Shown here: piece by piece, positions 27,649 to 37,002 of the stretch
How the letters are laid out: every line of letters starts with the position of its first letter
Numbering within the stretch: position 1 is the first letter of the stretch
Notes under the pieces: model-generated
Databases searched by the model: none
What the model was told of the DNA's origin: nothing
The model's input: the letters and a program-made list of their open reading frames with translations, nothing else
From: Bacteroidia bacterium
GTDB taxonomy: Bacteria; Bacteroidota; Bacteroidia; Flavobacteriales; Flavobacteriaceae
Assembly (NCBI GenBank): GCA_030431695.1
Contig: JAUIIU010000001.1
Location: 124,001-188,000 of the forward strand
Direction: 5' to 3'
Length of the DNA stretch: 64,000 bases
Program-made: the position numbers and the translations under genes

Positions 27649-28849
27649 CATACTGAGCTCCCGGCGCACCTTCGGTGTCCTGATAGCGGCCTTCCTGATC
27701 TCGATCCCACTTCAGTATGGCTTCAGCACAACAATGCTCATTGTTCTCCTGGCAGCATCCCTGGCTTCAGTAAAATTTCATAAGGTCAGTTTTCCACGAT
27801 CTTATTATATCCCCATTTTGTTCTTTGCCCTGATGGCAGTTTCATTATTGTGGACGGATAATATGGATAATTCCTTAAGGGGCCTGGAAAGGCAACTGGC
27901 CCTGGTGCTGATCCCGCTGGCATTCGGACTCATGCCCGAGATCGATACAAGAACCAGGAACAGGATATTTTACGCCTTTGCTGTTGCGCTATCTATCCTG
28001 GCCATATTCCTGATCGGACTGGCAGCGATCCACTTTTTCCAGTTCCGTGTCTTTAGTCGGTTCTTCTACCATGCACTGGTAAGTCCGATGGATTTGAACG
28101 CCATCTACGTTTCTGTATTTGTGTCCTTCAGTGGCTTGTTCCTATTGTTTACACAGCGGAAATCCCTGTTCACGATCGGGTTGCTTATAGTTCACGCCGT
28201 ATTCCTGGTATTGCTTTCATCTAAGATCGTGATCGTTATTACAGCGCTGATCGCACTATTCGGGGTGATTCGGTCCTATAACCGGAAGAAGCGATGGATA
28301 TTGTTGTCGGTACTTGTAGCCGGGATCGCGCTATTGATGACCACTTCGAACCCGGTTAGGGAACGATTCGAGCGTGAGATCAATGTCTCCAATGTCAAAG
28401 AGGTGATGGAGTGTGAGCGATTCAACAAAGTTTACGACTGGACCGGAACTACGCTTCGTTTGTTCCAGGCGCGAATTTTCAAGGAAATGATGGACGAGGA
28501 CGGGGCCTACCTCAGCGGATACGGTATCAACAATTCCAAGGCTAAGATCATTGAAAAACAAAAACATTACAATTTGTGGCAGGGGTACTACGATTATAAT
28601 TTCCACAACCAGTATATCCAAACCTTCGCCGAACTGGGAGTGTTTGGCCTTCTCTTTGTCCTCGCTTTGCTTGGGGCTTTACTAGTGAAGTATTTTCAGA
28701 CACGCGACATCCTTGTTTTAAGTTTCTTTCTGCTCGCGATCGTAATTTTCATTACAGAAACTTATATTTGGAGACAGCGCGGCTTGTATCATTTCCTGAT
28801 CCTGTACTGTTTACTGTTATCCCACACCCCAAAAAAATCAATTCACTGA
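27632..28849 (+). CDS. O-antigen ligase/polymerase-like membrane protein (Wzy_C type, second)
   Basis: A 405-residue polytopic protein with about ten transmembrane helices. The periplasmic loop after about residue 235 ends in YDYNFHNQYIQTFAELGVFG, the conserved H-N-Q-Y element of the Wzy_C/WaaL family. The best start is the TTG at 27632, 17 bases inside the preceding gene; no ATG or GTG lies near the first helix. Of the three proteins of this type in the locus, one may be the polymerase and another a ligase, but I cannot separate them. Confidence 0.78.
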   Translation: MPNLTNILSSRRTFGVLIAAFLISIPLQYGFSTTMLIVLLAASLASVKFHKVSFPRSYYIPILFFALMAVSLLWTDNMDNSLRGLERQLALVLIPLAFGLMPEIDTRTRNRIFYAFAVALSILAIFLIGLAAIHFFQFRVFSRFFYHALVSPMDLNAIYVSVFVSFSGLFLLFTQRKSLFTIGLLIVHAVFLVLLSSKIVIVITALIALFGVIRSYNRKKRWILLSVLVAGIALLMTTSNPVRERFEREINVSNVKEVMECERFNKVYDWTGTTLRLFQARIFKEMMDEDGAYLSGYGINNSKAKIIEKQKHYNLWQGYYDYNFHNQYIQTFAELGVFGLLFVLALLGALLVKYFQTRDILVLSFFLLAIVIFITETYIWRQRGLYHFLILYCLLLSHTPKKSIH

Positions 28850-30315
28850 TGAGAGTCTGTGTGAAGATAAATTTTGTAGTACTTTTTGCCATTTTGGTCG
28901 CATTGGTATTGAGGCTGATCAACCTGAACTACGATGGTTTATGGAATGATGAAATACTGACGGCAGTTGTTTCTCACCCCGAGAACTCCATCCGGGACGT
29001 TGTTGTGATGCTGAAAGGTGATGTGCATCCGCCATTACACCCGATCCTGACCAATATTTTTGGTAAAATATTCGGGCATAACGATCTCACAGTAAGGCTG
29101 ATCAATGTTTTACTTGGTGTCTGGGGTGTTTATGCCGGTTTTCTCCTGGCCAGGGAGTTATTCAGTAAAAAGGTTGCTTATTATGCTTTAGGCTTACTGG
29201 TTTTGAATTCCTTCCTGATCCGGTATAGCCAGGAAGCCAGGTCCTATGCCCAGTTGTCGGTATTCGCCAATTTATCATTTCTTTATTTCGCCAGGCTGAT
29301 CCGCAATGAATACGATAGGAAAAATGCGATATATTATGTGTTGAGTACCGCGGCAATGTTGTACACCCACTATTTTGCGGTGTTTGTTATTGCCTCTCAA
29401 TTTGTCGGATTTCTGTTCTTTATGGATTGGAAGCGGTTCAAGGAGAAATTGTGGCATTACATTATCACCTTCGCACTGCCAAACATTTTATTTATCTATT
29501 GGATACAGTTTATACTGAAGCGCGCCGACAAACCCTTTGAAGCGTGGCGTGATCCCGCGAGTCCCGGGGTCATACTCGAATACCTCGAGATTTTCTTTAA
29601 CGATAGAATATTGATGATATTGGCCTGCTTGGTTTTAGCAGCTTCTTTGGTTTACCTGGCTAGTCGAAAATTGATCAAGCAGGAATGGTTTACCGGTTTT
29701 GATAAGCAGGCGAGTTTCGGAATTTCAATTCTTATGATCTGGATACTGGTCTATTTCTTCATTCCATACATTCGATCGAATTTTGAAGCTTCGATGATGG
29801 TCAATCGCTATTTTGTCCCTCTGGTAGTTCCCGTGGTTCTGATCCTTGCATTTTTCATCAGTTGGATTCCCGGAATCGTCATTCGAAACAGTTTTTACTT
29901 ACTGATCTGCGGCTGGAGTGTTTATGTATTATTCAGCAAATTGAATCCATACTATGCAAATAGTACCGCGTGGAGAGAAACGGTGGATAAATTATACGAA
30001 TTGGACCGAAATCCATATGTCTGGTATTTATCCAGGGACCGAAGGTATTGGAATTACTACCTGCGACTAAAGAACATGAGTCGTGCGAAGGAAGACTTTG
30101 GACCATTCGAAAATCTGATGAAGCAGGATAATTACCCGGACACATATTATGTGCTCACTCACCTGAGGGCCCAGGTTCCGGAATATAAGGATAGTATCCC
30201 GGTACTGGATGGATATGAACAGGTGTTTTCAGAAGATATGCACAATAAAGGCAATGTTGCCGATGCTCGCATCATTAAGTATGAGAAGATCAAAAAAGTG
30301 AAGGATTCTCTCTAA
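28849..30315 (+). CDS. Glycosyltransferase family 39-like integral membrane protein
   Basis: A 488-residue GT-C fold glycosyltransferase, which uses polyprenyl-phosphate sugars on the periplasmic side. The first periplasmic loop has YDGLWNDEILT, with the catalytic acidic pair typical of PMT/ArnT enzymes, and GDVHPPLHPILTNIF follows. About ten hydrophobic helices and a soluble C-terminal domain follow. ATG at 28849 is chosen because it overlaps the preceding stop as TGATG; earlier in-frame ATG lies in the coding part of its neighbour. Its stop codon directly abuts the stop of the reverse-strand GT2 gene. A polyprenyl-phosphate sugar synthase, possibly that GT2, would supply its donor. Confidence 0.85.
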   Translation: MRVCVKINFVVLFAILVALVLRLINLNYDGLWNDEILTAVVSHPENSIRDVVVMLKGDVHPPLHPILTNIFGKIFGHNDLTVRLINVLLGVWGVYAGFLLARELFSKKVAYYALGLLVLNSFLIRYSQEARSYAQLSVFANLSFLYFARLIRNEYDRKNAIYYVLSTAAMLYTHYFAVFVIASQFVGFLFFMDWKRFKEKLWHYIITFALPNILFIYWIQFILKRADKPFEAWRDPASPGVILEYLEIFFNDRILMILACLVLAASLVYLASRKLIKQEWFTGFDKQASFGISILMIWILVYFFIPYIRSNFEASMMVNRYFVPLVVPVVLILAFFISWIPGIVIRNSFYLLICGWSVYVLFSKLNPYYANSTAWRETVDKLYELDRNPYVWYLSRDRRYWNYYLRLKNMSRAKEDFGPFENLMKQDNYPDTYYVLTHLRAQVPEYKDSIPVLDGYEQVFSEDMHNKGNVADARIIKYEKIKKVKDSL

Positions 30316-31053
30316 TTACCACTTCTTCTTAAAGTCGCCTTTGGAAAAGTATTTCTCGATGAAGCAGTACATCAGGATAAAGAAATAACGACTACCCATT
30401 TCCCTTATTTTTAGTTTAGATACTCCGTATTTACGATTCGTCCAAGAATTCGGGATAACAGTATAGCTATAACCTCGTATTATCGCCTTAAGCGGAAGTT
30501 CGATGGTGAGATTGAAATGAGGAGCCAGGAAAGGCTTAATCCCTTCGATGGTCTCTTTTCGGTATAACTTGAACGCATTTGTTGTGTCGTTATATCGAAT
30601 GCCCATCACCATTTGGATTATTTTATTGGCCATACGGTTTAAGACCTTTTTTACGAAAGGATAATCGATCAACTTTCCGCCTTTCATAAATCTACTACCG
30701 AAGACACAATCGAAATCACCCTTCTGCATAGCCTTGTAAAATTTCACCAGGTCTTCGGGAGAATCCGACATATCTGCCATCATCACAGCTACGCAATCCC
30801 CTGAAAATCGTTCCAGGCCATAGCGAACGGCATACCCAAAGCCGTTTGGCCCTTCGTTGGTTTCAAAATAAAGGGACGGGATCGATTGTTGTAGTCCTTG
30901 CAAAACCTCTAGGGTATTGTCTTTCGAGTTATCATTGACAACAAATAGTTCGTTCTCTATTCCCTCTCTTTTCAATACCTCGGCCAGTTCGGTAAGGGTT
31001 TGTGGAATAGATTCGGACTCGTTATATGCGGGAATTACAACACTTAATTTCAT
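30316..31053 (-). CDS. Glycosyltransferase family 2, dolichyl/polyprenyl-phosphate mannosyltransferase-like
   Basis: A 245-residue GT-A enzyme. [18 protein letters not shown] opens the domain, DDNSKDNT-like [12 protein letters not shown] supplies the nucleotide contacts, and [15 protein letters not shown] carries the metal-binding DxD equivalent. No transmembrane anchor is evident at the C-terminus. It most resembles dolichol-phosphate mannose synthase/DPM-type proteins, which make polyprenyl-phosphate sugars used by GT-C enzymes such as the GT39 protein next door. It overlaps the adjoining epimerase gene by 4 bases and is the last gene of a three-gene reverse-strand module. Confidence 0.85.
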   Translation of the reverse strand: MKLSVVIPAYNESESIPQTLTELAEVLKREGIENELFVVNDNSKDNTLEVLQGLQQSIPSLYFETNEGPNGFGYAVRYGLERFSGDCVAVMMADMSDSPEDLVKFYKAMQKGDFDCVFGSRFMKGGKLIDYPFVKKVLNRMANKIIQMVMGIRYNDTTNAFKLYRKETIEGIKPFLAPHFNLTIELPLKAIIRGYSYTVIPNSWTNRKYGVSKLKIREMGSRYFFILMYCFIEKYFSKGDFKKKW

Positions 31054-32120
31054 GCTGAGGTTCGTTCGGCAAAGGCCGTGTGGATCTGGGTAAGTATATC
31101 GTGAACATTATAGGTGTGATTCCAACCGGGGTAGTGTTTTTTGAATTTGGAAACATCACTGATCCACCAGATATGATCTCCTATTCGGTTTGTTTCCGAA
31201 TATTCATAATTCATCTTCTTTCCGGTGATTTCCTCACACATTTCGATGGCTTCAGCCATAGAACAATTGGAAAACCTTCCTCCCCCGGCATTGTAAACTT
31301 CTCCCTGCCTGGGGTTTTGGTGGAAATGCCAGAACATGTTCACGAGGTCCCAGCTATGGATATTATCCCGCACCTGCTTACCTTCATAACCGAAAATTGT
31401 ATACTTGTCACCCGTCATGGCACATTTCATCAGGTAGGAAAGAAAACCGTGAAGTTGTGCCCCGGAATGATTCGGGCCTGTTAGGCAGCCACCCCTGAAT
31501 ATGCCTGTATTCATATTGAAATATTTGCCGTATTCCTGTACGAGAACGTCGGCTGCAACTTTAGAAGCACCAAATAAAGAATGCTTGCTTTGATCGATGG
31601 TCATGTTTTCATCGATCCCCTCTTTGTAGTATGGATGACTTTCATCGATCTCCCATCGCTTCTCCAATTCTACCAACGGCAGGTAATTTGGGGTATCCCC
31701 GTATACTTTGTTGGTTGAGGTGAAGATAAAGGTCGCTTCAGGGCAGTGTTTGCGAGTCATTTCCAATAGGTTCAGGGTGCCTGTTGCATTCACACTGAAA
31801 TCGGTAAAAGGCTCCTTCGCGGCCCAATCATGACTTGGTTGAGCGGCCGTATGAACAATAAGTTCGATCGCCTTTCCGTATTTGCCGAAAAGTTGATCAA
31901 GGTCCTCGACATTTCTGATATCGATGGAGTGATGTTCGAAATTGTCTATATTGTTCATCAACTTATTGGCGTTCCATTCGGTTGAAGCCCCTTTTCCGAA
32001 GAAATAGGCCCTCATATCATTGTCGATCCCAACAACCGTATCAAATTTATCTTTGAAAAATTCAACAGATTCACTTCCAATCAGGCCGGATGAACCAGTT
32101 ACTAAACAAACACTTTTCAT
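31050..32120 (-). CDS. NAD-dependent epimerase/dehydratase (CDP-paratose 2-epimerase-like)
   Basis: A 356-residue extended [23 protein letters not shown] is the dinucleotide-binding loop and the sequence [19 protein letters not shown] is characteristic of the group commonly labelled CDP-paratose 2-epimerase. The active-site element reads [11 protein letters not shown]: Phe is found where most SDRs have the catalytic Tyr of YxxxK. I recall this in other members of the subgroup, so the true reaction may differ from the label. It lies in a reverse-strand operon with a second epimerase 11 bases upstream. No CDP-sugar synthesis genes are visible, so the substrate is open. Confidence 0.75.
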   Translation of the reverse strand: MKSVCLVTGSSGLIGSESVEFFKDKFDTVVGIDNDMRAYFFGKGASTEWNANKLMNNIDNFEHHSIDIRNVEDLDQLFGKYGKAIELIVHTAAQPSHDWAAKEPFTDFSVNATGTLNLLEMTRKHCPEATFIFTSTNKVYGDTPNYLPLVELEKRWEIDESHPYYKEGIDENMTIDQSKHSLFGASKVAADVLVQEYGKYFNMNTGIFRGGCLTGPNHSGAQLHGFLSYLMKCAMTGDKYTIFGYEGKQVRDNIHSWDLVNMFWHFHQNPRQGEVYNAGGGRFSNCSMAEAIEMCEEITGKKMNYEYSETNRIGDHIWWISDVSKFKKHYPGWNHTYNVHDILTQIHTAFAERTSA

Positions 32121-32131
32121 ACGCTATCCTG

Positions 32132-33193
32132 TTATTTTAGTATTCGTTCCAATTGCTGTTCATTCTCCCTGATCCAGGTGTAGATATCCGCAAAGATGGT
32201 TTTTACATCCCTGGAAGGCTTCCAACCTATCTCCGATTCGATCTTTGAATTATCCGAAATATATATTCGCAGATCCGCGGGCCGGGTATCCAGCTCACGA
32301 CCAATAGTAATGCTGTTGCCGGTGATCTCTTCACATATTTTTGTCATCTCCTGTAATGAGGCAGAGGTTTTTGCTCCTCCTCCGGCATTGTAAATGGTGC
32401 CATTGAACTTGTCGATATCGTGGATCTGAAGATCGATAAGATCGATGAGGTCGTCAATGTGCAACATATCGCGAACCTGTTTCCCAAGTCCGCCGTATCC
32501 AATGTATTTTAAAGGTTGTTTCCAGAAGTGTTTAGCCATCCAAAGTGTTACCACGCCCTGGTCTGTTTTACCCATCTGGCGGGGGCCTGCGATCACGCCA
32601 AATCTTGTTATCGCTGCTTTCAGACCGTAGAACTCGGCGTATTCCTGAATAAGCAACTCGGAAGAAAGCTTGGTGGTTCCATAAAAAGATCGTGGACCGT
32701 CCAGGCTTAGTTTTTCTGAAACACCTTTGGATGAAATCCCATCCTCCCGCTGTTCGTCCAGGAAGGAAAACCGGGTGTCCTCTTCGATAAAATTGGCGTT
32801 TTCAATTCGATTAATTGGATATACCCTGCTTGTCGAGAGGAAAACGATCTTCGCCCGGTGTTTGAGGCAATAATTAAAACAGTTCACCGAACCGATGAGA
32901 TTATTATTGATCACGTAATAGGGATTGGAATCCAGTCCGGCCATCACCGAAGGTTCTGCCGAGGCTTCAATGAGTACATCTACGGGGCCTACCTCATCAA
33001 AATCTTCTACATTGCGAATATCCCCGTGTATGAAGGTAATACCGTGTGCCTTGAAATCGGCCAGGTTCAATTCGGAACCCCTGCGCTTCAGGTTATCGAA
33101 GGCAATTATCGAGTATTCAGGGTACTGTTCCTTCAATCGTAAACACAATGCTGATCCTACAAAGCCGGCGCCGCCTGTGACAAGAATTCTCAT
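32132..33193 (-). CDS. NAD-dependent epimerase/dehydratase (SDR), second of the pair
   Basis: A 353-residue extended SDR. RILVTGGAGFVGSALCLRL binds the nicotinamide dinucleotide, VFLSTSRVYP carries the Ser/Thr of the triad, and YGTTK (in RSFYGTTKLSSELL) the Tyr and Lys. GPRQMGKTDQGVVTLWM and YGGLGKQVRDMLHIDDLIDL follow. It resembles CDP-tyvelose/paratose epimerases and UDP-glucose epimerase-like enzymes; the exact sugar nucleotide is not predictable. It is the first gene of the reverse-strand module, with a promoter-like sequence upstream, and the intact triad contrasts with its neighbour. Confidence 0.78.
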   Translation of the reverse strand: MRILVTGGAGFVGSALCLRLKEQYPEYSIIAFDNLKRRGSELNLADFKAHGITFIHGDIRNVEDFDEVGPVDVLIEASAEPSVMAGLDSNPYYVINNNLIGSVNCFNYCLKHRAKIVFLSTSRVYPINRIENANFIEEDTRFSFLDEQREDGISSKGVSEKLSLDGPRSFYGTTKLSSELLIQEYAEFYGLKAAITRFGVIAGPRQMGKTDQGVVTLWMAKHFWKQPLKYIGYGGLGKQVRDMLHIDDLIDLIDLQIHDIDKFNGTIYNAGGGAKTSASLQEMTKICEEITGNSITIGRELDTRPADLRIYISDNSKIESEIGWKPSRDVKTIFADIYTWIRENEQQLERILK

Positions 33194-33246
33194 AGATGTT
33201 TTTCACTTTCCCGGAACTGATCTCGTACGAGTATATTCGGGAGAGC

Positions 33247-33273
33247 CAAATATACGAAACACATTTAAAGCAA
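33247..33273 (-). promoter_or_regulatory. Putative promoter of the reverse-strand epimerase operon
   Basis: Read on the reverse strand, TTG (33271-33273) is followed 16 bases later by TATATTTG (33247-33254), a match to TAnnTTTG with slightly short spacing. It is 54 bases upstream of the epimerase ATG. The 202-base gap (33194-33395) between this gene and the divergent Wzy-like gene otherwise shows nothing I can name. Confidence 0.45.
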
Positions 33274-33395
33274 CTGTATGGCCGTTCCGGCATCATTCAA
33301 ATAAAAGAGATACCTTTAAGCCATCAAACGTGATTTGTGGACCGGGCTCCCGTAATTTTTAAGTAAAAAGGAACTAACCGGAGGTATATTCAGCA

Positions 33396-34619
33396 ATGAA
33401 AGTCTTACTAAGAGCGATCTATCCCTATATCTATATGGTGTTGTTTTTAACAATACCATTCGACAATTATATTAGGGCGTTACCTAATATCCTGTTGATC
33501 GCCTTACTGGCGTTGTTTCCTATTGTTCTGAAGCGGTCGGACCTGGAAAAGATCAGAAGAGGGCCGGTTATTGCTTTTTTTGTTTTCCTGGTATATCTGG
33601 GATTGAATTCTTTTTTTTACGACCGGTTTATGGAAGATGTGGTGGTGATCAAGAAGATCGCCCTGGCATTCGGCCTGGCCCTGCTCTATATTCCCGTTGA
33701 AGACAGCCGGAAAGTTGGTACAGCCATCATATTCTCCTCCCTGGCTGCGATCATCTTTTCTGTGATCAAGATCATTGTGATCATCAATATTTCCGAAGAT
33801 ATCGCCCTGGGCTATTCGAGGGAAGTCATAGAATCATTGCTTATCGATCGTCTTTACCTTGGGATGCTCAGTATAATGAGTGTGCTGGTGTCCATCCGGA
33901 TGATCACCAAAGAATACCACCCCAACAACCAGTATCACCTGGTAAATATAATAGTCAACATACTTTTTGTATTCCTGATGGTCTCCAAGATCGCCATCAT
34001 CATACTGGCCGCGATCTTTATCGTGAGAATGTTATTCAGTAAATACAGGGTTTCCAGGATCATGGCTGTGGCTGTTTCGGTGATCTGTGTAAGTGTACTG
34101 GCCATTTCCTATATCAATTTGAAAAAGGAAAGCAGCGCCCTGGAGAATAAGGACCAGATGGAAAGTTCATTCCTTCAGAATACGGTGACCTGGGAACTGA
34201 GAACAACTGTTTGGCAATGTGCGGTGAATATCGCCTCTTCCGAAGGACTGCTGATCGACGGGCTTGGAACCAAAAAAACCAGGGAATCGCTGGTTGAGTG
34301 TTATCAAGAGACCATAGAAGGGAACTGGAAAAGGAACAGGTATGTTGCCATGGAGTATAATGCCCACAACCAGTTCCTGGATACTTACCTGAGTTTTGGG
34401 CTGATCGGACTGGTACTGTTGGTGGTCTTCCTGGTAGTGACTTTCCTAAAGAACTATAAACACCATTTCACCTTGTCGGTCCTGGTGACCATGATCGGGT
34501 ACCTGATGGTTGAAAATGTCTTCCATCGTCAGATCGGAGCGTATTATATCGGGTTCATGCTTATAGTTCTCATGTCCAGGAATTTTATGCATGGAAACAA
34601 TGAGGAAAAGGAGAGCTAA
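33396..34619 (+). CDS. O-antigen polymerase/ligase-like membrane protein (Wzy_C type, third)
   Basis: A 407-residue polytopic protein with about ten hydrophobic helices. A periplasmic loop near residues 240-320 contains the segment EYNAHNQFLDTYLSFGLIGL, the His-Asn-Gln element shared with the other two proteins of this type in the locus. A good GGAGG lies about 12 bases before the ATG. It starts a new forward-strand run after the reverse-strand module. Polymerase and ligase roles cannot be told apart by eye. Confidence 0.75.
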   Translation: MKVLLRAIYPYIYMVLFLTIPFDNYIRALPNILLIALLALFPIVLKRSDLEKIRRGPVIAFFVFLVYLGLNSFFYDRFMEDVVVIKKIALAFGLALLYIPVEDSRKVGTAIIFSSLAAIIFSVIKIIVIINISEDIALGYSREVIESLLIDRLYLGMLSIMSVLVSIRMITKEYHPNNQYHLVNIIVNILFVFLMVSKIAIIILAAIFIVRMLFSKYRVSRIMAVAVSVICVSVLAISYINLKKESSALENKDQMESSFLQNTVTWELRTTVWQCAVNIASSEGLLIDGLGTKKTRESLVECYQETIEGNWKRNRYVAMEYNAHNQFLDTYLSFGLIGLVLLVVFLVVTFLKNYKHHFTLSVLVTMIGYLMVENVFHRQIGAYYIGFMLIVLMSRNFMHGNNEEKES

Positions 34620-34624
34620 TACAC

Positions 34625-34645
34625 GGGCAAATTGTATTTTTGCCC
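34625..34645. other. Short inverted repeat GGGCAA/TTGCCC overlapping the ugd promoter region
   Basis: GGGCAA (34625-34630) pairs with TTGCCC (34640-34645) around a nine-base loop. It lies just after the Wzy-like stop and includes a TATTTTTG box (34635-34642) that could serve ugd. The 3' flank is only partly T-rich (CTCGTTT), so it may be a weak terminator or simply a hairpin overlapping the promoter. Confidence 0.35.
34635..34642 (+). promoter_or_regulatory. Putative ugd -7 box (TATTTTTG)
   Basis: TATTTTTG fits TAnnTTTG and lies 40 bases before the ugd ATG at 34683. No clear -33 element is visible. It falls inside a short inverted repeat. Confidence 0.4.
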
Positions 34646-34682
34646 TCGTTTAAAAAGGATGAATGAATTTTATTTCTGAAAT

Positions 34683-35996
34683 ATGAAGATAGCAGTAATA
34701 GGAACTGGATATGTAGGATTGGTAACCGGGACCTGCCTGGCAGAGACAGGTAACGAGGTCGTTTGCGTGGACATTGACGAGGCGAAGGTGGAAAAAATGC
34801 GCAATGGCGAAGTACCGATCTACGAACCTCACCTGGACGTGCTGTTTGAACGAAATATAAAGGCTGGCAGACTACAATTCACCACCTCCCTGGACGAAGG
34901 ACTGGAGCATGGAGAGATCATTTTCCTTGCCCTGCCAACTCCCGAAGACGAAGATGGTTCTGCAGATCTTTCTTATGTGCTGAATGTTTCAGAAGAGATC
35001 GGGAAGAAGATCAGATCCTATAAGGTGATAGTCGATAAAAGTACGGTGCCGGTAGGAACAGCAGATAAGGTTAGAGAGGTGATTTCGGCACAAACCGATA
35101 CCGATTTCGACGTGGTTTCCAATCCCGAATTCCTTCGTGAAGGATTCGCGGTGGACGACTTCCTCAAACCGGAAAGGATAGTGATAGGCTCCAGCAGTGA
35201 AAGAGCCACTCGCCTGATGGAAAAGCTTTACAAACCTTTTGTGAGATCCGGAAACCCGATAATTACGATGGATGAGAAGTCTGCGGAACTTACAAAATAC
35301 GCAGCAAACTCATTTTTGGCTACCAAGATCACGTTCATGAACGAGATCGCTAACTACTGTGAGAAGGTAGGTGCCGATGTGGACAAAGTTCGCGTAGGGA
35401 TGGGGACGGATTCTCGAATCGGGAAGCGATTCCTTTTTCCGGGGATCGGCTACGGTGGCTCCTGCTTTCCAAAAGATGTAAAAGCCCTGATCCATGCCGG
35501 GAACCAGGCCGAATATGATTTCAGGATACTAGATGCTGTTGTTCATATAAATCAACTTCAGAAAAAAATACTCATCCCGAGAATTCGAGCACATTTCGAT
35601 AATAACCTAAAAGGGAAGAACATTGCCATCTGGGGTCTGGCCTTCAAACCGGAAACCGACGACATACGGGAAGCACCCTCCATAACCATTATGAATGAAT
35701 TACTGGAACTGGGGGCGAAGCTAACCGTGTTCGATCCGGAAGCCATGCCTAACATCCGTAGGAAATTCGGAGACCGTTTGACCTACGCCAACGGGATGTA
35801 TGAAGCAATAGAGAAGGCGGATGCACTGGTTATCTGTACCGAATGGAGCATATTCAGGTCGCCTAGTTTCCCAAAGATGAAGTCGTTGATGAATTCTCCG
35901 ATGATCTTTGACGGGAGAAATATCTATGCCGTGGAGGACACAGCGAACGAAGGATTTAAATATGTTTCCATCGGGAGGCCGGAATCAAAATTTTAA
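34683..35996 (+). CDS. ugd: UDP-glucose 6-dehydrogenase
   Basis: A 437-residue NAD-dependent dehydrogenase that oxidises UDP-glucose to UDP-glucuronate in two steps. [20 protein letters not shown] is the N-terminal NAD motif, [14 protein letters not shown] and [20 protein letters not shown] bind substrate, and [10 protein letters not shown] carries the catalytic Cys261. [18 protein letters not shown] in the C-terminal domain is standard. UDP-glucuronate is the substrate of the decarboxylase encoded immediately downstream (three-base gap), so the pair makes UDP-xylose. GDP-mannose dehydrogenase is a relative, but the downstream gene favours UDP-glucose. Confidence 0.94.
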   Translation: MKIAVIGTGYVGLVTGTCLAETGNEVVCVDIDEAKVEKMRNGEVPIYEPHLDVLFERNIKAGRLQFTTSLDEGLEHGEIIFLALPTPEDEDGSADLSYVLNVSEEIGKKIRSYKVIVDKSTVPVGTADKVREVISAQTDTDFDVVSNPEFLREGFAVDDFLKPERIVIGSSSERATRLMEKLYKPFVRSGNPIITMDEKSAELTKYAANSFLATKITFMNEIANYCEKVGADVDKVRVGMGTDSRIGKRFLFPGIGYGGSCFPKDVKALIHAGNQAEYDFRILDAVVHINQLQKKILIPRIRAHFDNNLKGKNIAIWGLAFKPETDDIREAPSITIMNELLELGAKLTVFDPEAMPNIRRKFGDRLTYANGMYEAIEKADALVICTEWSIFRSPSFPKMKSLMNSPMIFDGRNIYAVEDTANEGFKYVSIGRPESKF

Positions 35997-35998
35997 TC

Positions 35999-37000
35999 AT
36001 GAAAGAGTCAAAGAAAAAAGTTGTACTGATCACCGGGGCTGCGGGTTTCCTGGGGTCGCATCTTTGCGACAGGTTTTTGAAGGAGGGATATCGCGTGGTA
36101 GGGATGGACAACCTGATCACCGGCGACCTAAAGAATATCTCACATCTTTTCAAACTGGAAGACTTCGAATTCTACCATCACGATGTGACCAAATTCGTTC
36201 ACGTTCCGGGCAAAGTGGATTATATCATGCATTTTGCATCGCCCGCAAGTCCGATAGACTACCTTAAGATCCCGATCCAAACCCTGAAGGTGGGCTCACT
36301 TGGCACACATAACTTACTGGGGCTTGCAAAGCAAAAACAGGCCCGTATTCTGATCGCTTCAACTTCGGAAGTATACGGCGATCCGCTTGTGCACCCGCAG
36401 AGTGAGGAGTACTACGGAAACGTGAATACTATTGGCCCCAGGGGAGTGTACGACGAGGCCAAGCGATTCCAGGAATCCATCACCATGGCGTACCACCGTT
36501 TTCATGGACTCGAAACACGCATCGCCCGTATTTTCAACACCTATGGACCAAGGATGAGACTGAATGACGGCCGTGTGATCCCTGCCTTTATGGGCCAGGC
36601 GTTACGCGGTGAGGATATTACCGTATTCGGGGATGGTTCCCAAACTCGTTCCTTCTGCTACGTAGACGACCAGGTGGAAGGGCTGTACCGACTCCTGCTC
36701 AGTGATTATTCGCTGCCGGTCAATATTGGGAACCCCGATGAGATCTCTATCCTGGATTTTGCCAAAGAGATTATTAAACTTACAGGAACAGACCAGAAGA
36801 TAGTCTATAAGGAACTGCCGAAAGACGACCCGCTTCAGCGGCAGCCGGATATTAGCAGGGCGAAAGAGATCTTGGGCTGGGAACCAAAGGTTACCAGGGA
36901 AACCGGGATGAAGAATACTTATGAATACTTCAGGAATCTAACAGAAGAGGAACTGTACAACAGCGAACATAAAGACTTTTCAAAGCACAACAGGCTTTAA
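35999..37000 (+). CDS. UDP-glucuronate decarboxylase (UDP-xylose synthase)
   Basis: A 333-residue SDR that decarboxylates UDP-glucuronate to UDP-xylose. [19 protein letters not shown] binds NAD+. [20 protein letters not shown] is the family signature after the cofactor fold, [15 protein letters not shown] follows, and the catalytic Tyr-Lys are in [28 protein letters not shown] and [13 protein letters not shown] complete the UXS set. It starts 3 bases after ugd and ends 3 bases before the initiating sugar transferase gene, so these three form one operon. Confidence 0.94.
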   Translation: MKESKKKVVLITGAAGFLGSHLCDRFLKEGYRVVGMDNLITGDLKNISHLFKLEDFEFYHHDVTKFVHVPGKVDYIMHFASPASPIDYLKIPIQTLKVGSLGTHNLLGLAKQKQARILIASTSEVYGDPLVHPQSEEYYGNVNTIGPRGVYDEAKRFQESITMAYHRFHGLETRIARIFNTYGPRMRLNDGRVIPAFMGQALRGEDITVFGDGSQTRSFCYVDDQVEGLYRLLLSDYSLPVNIGNPDEISILDFAKEIIKLTGTDQKIVYKELPKDDPLQRQPDISRAKEILGWEPKVTRETGMKNTYEYFRNLTEEELYNSEHKDFSKHNRL

Positions 37001-37002
37001 GG

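Noticed and set aside
33194-33395. 202-base gap between the divergent epimerase and Wzy-like genes examined for an RNA gene
   Set aside because: No cloverleaf or conserved RNA pattern is visible beyond the reverse-strand promoter-like sequence.
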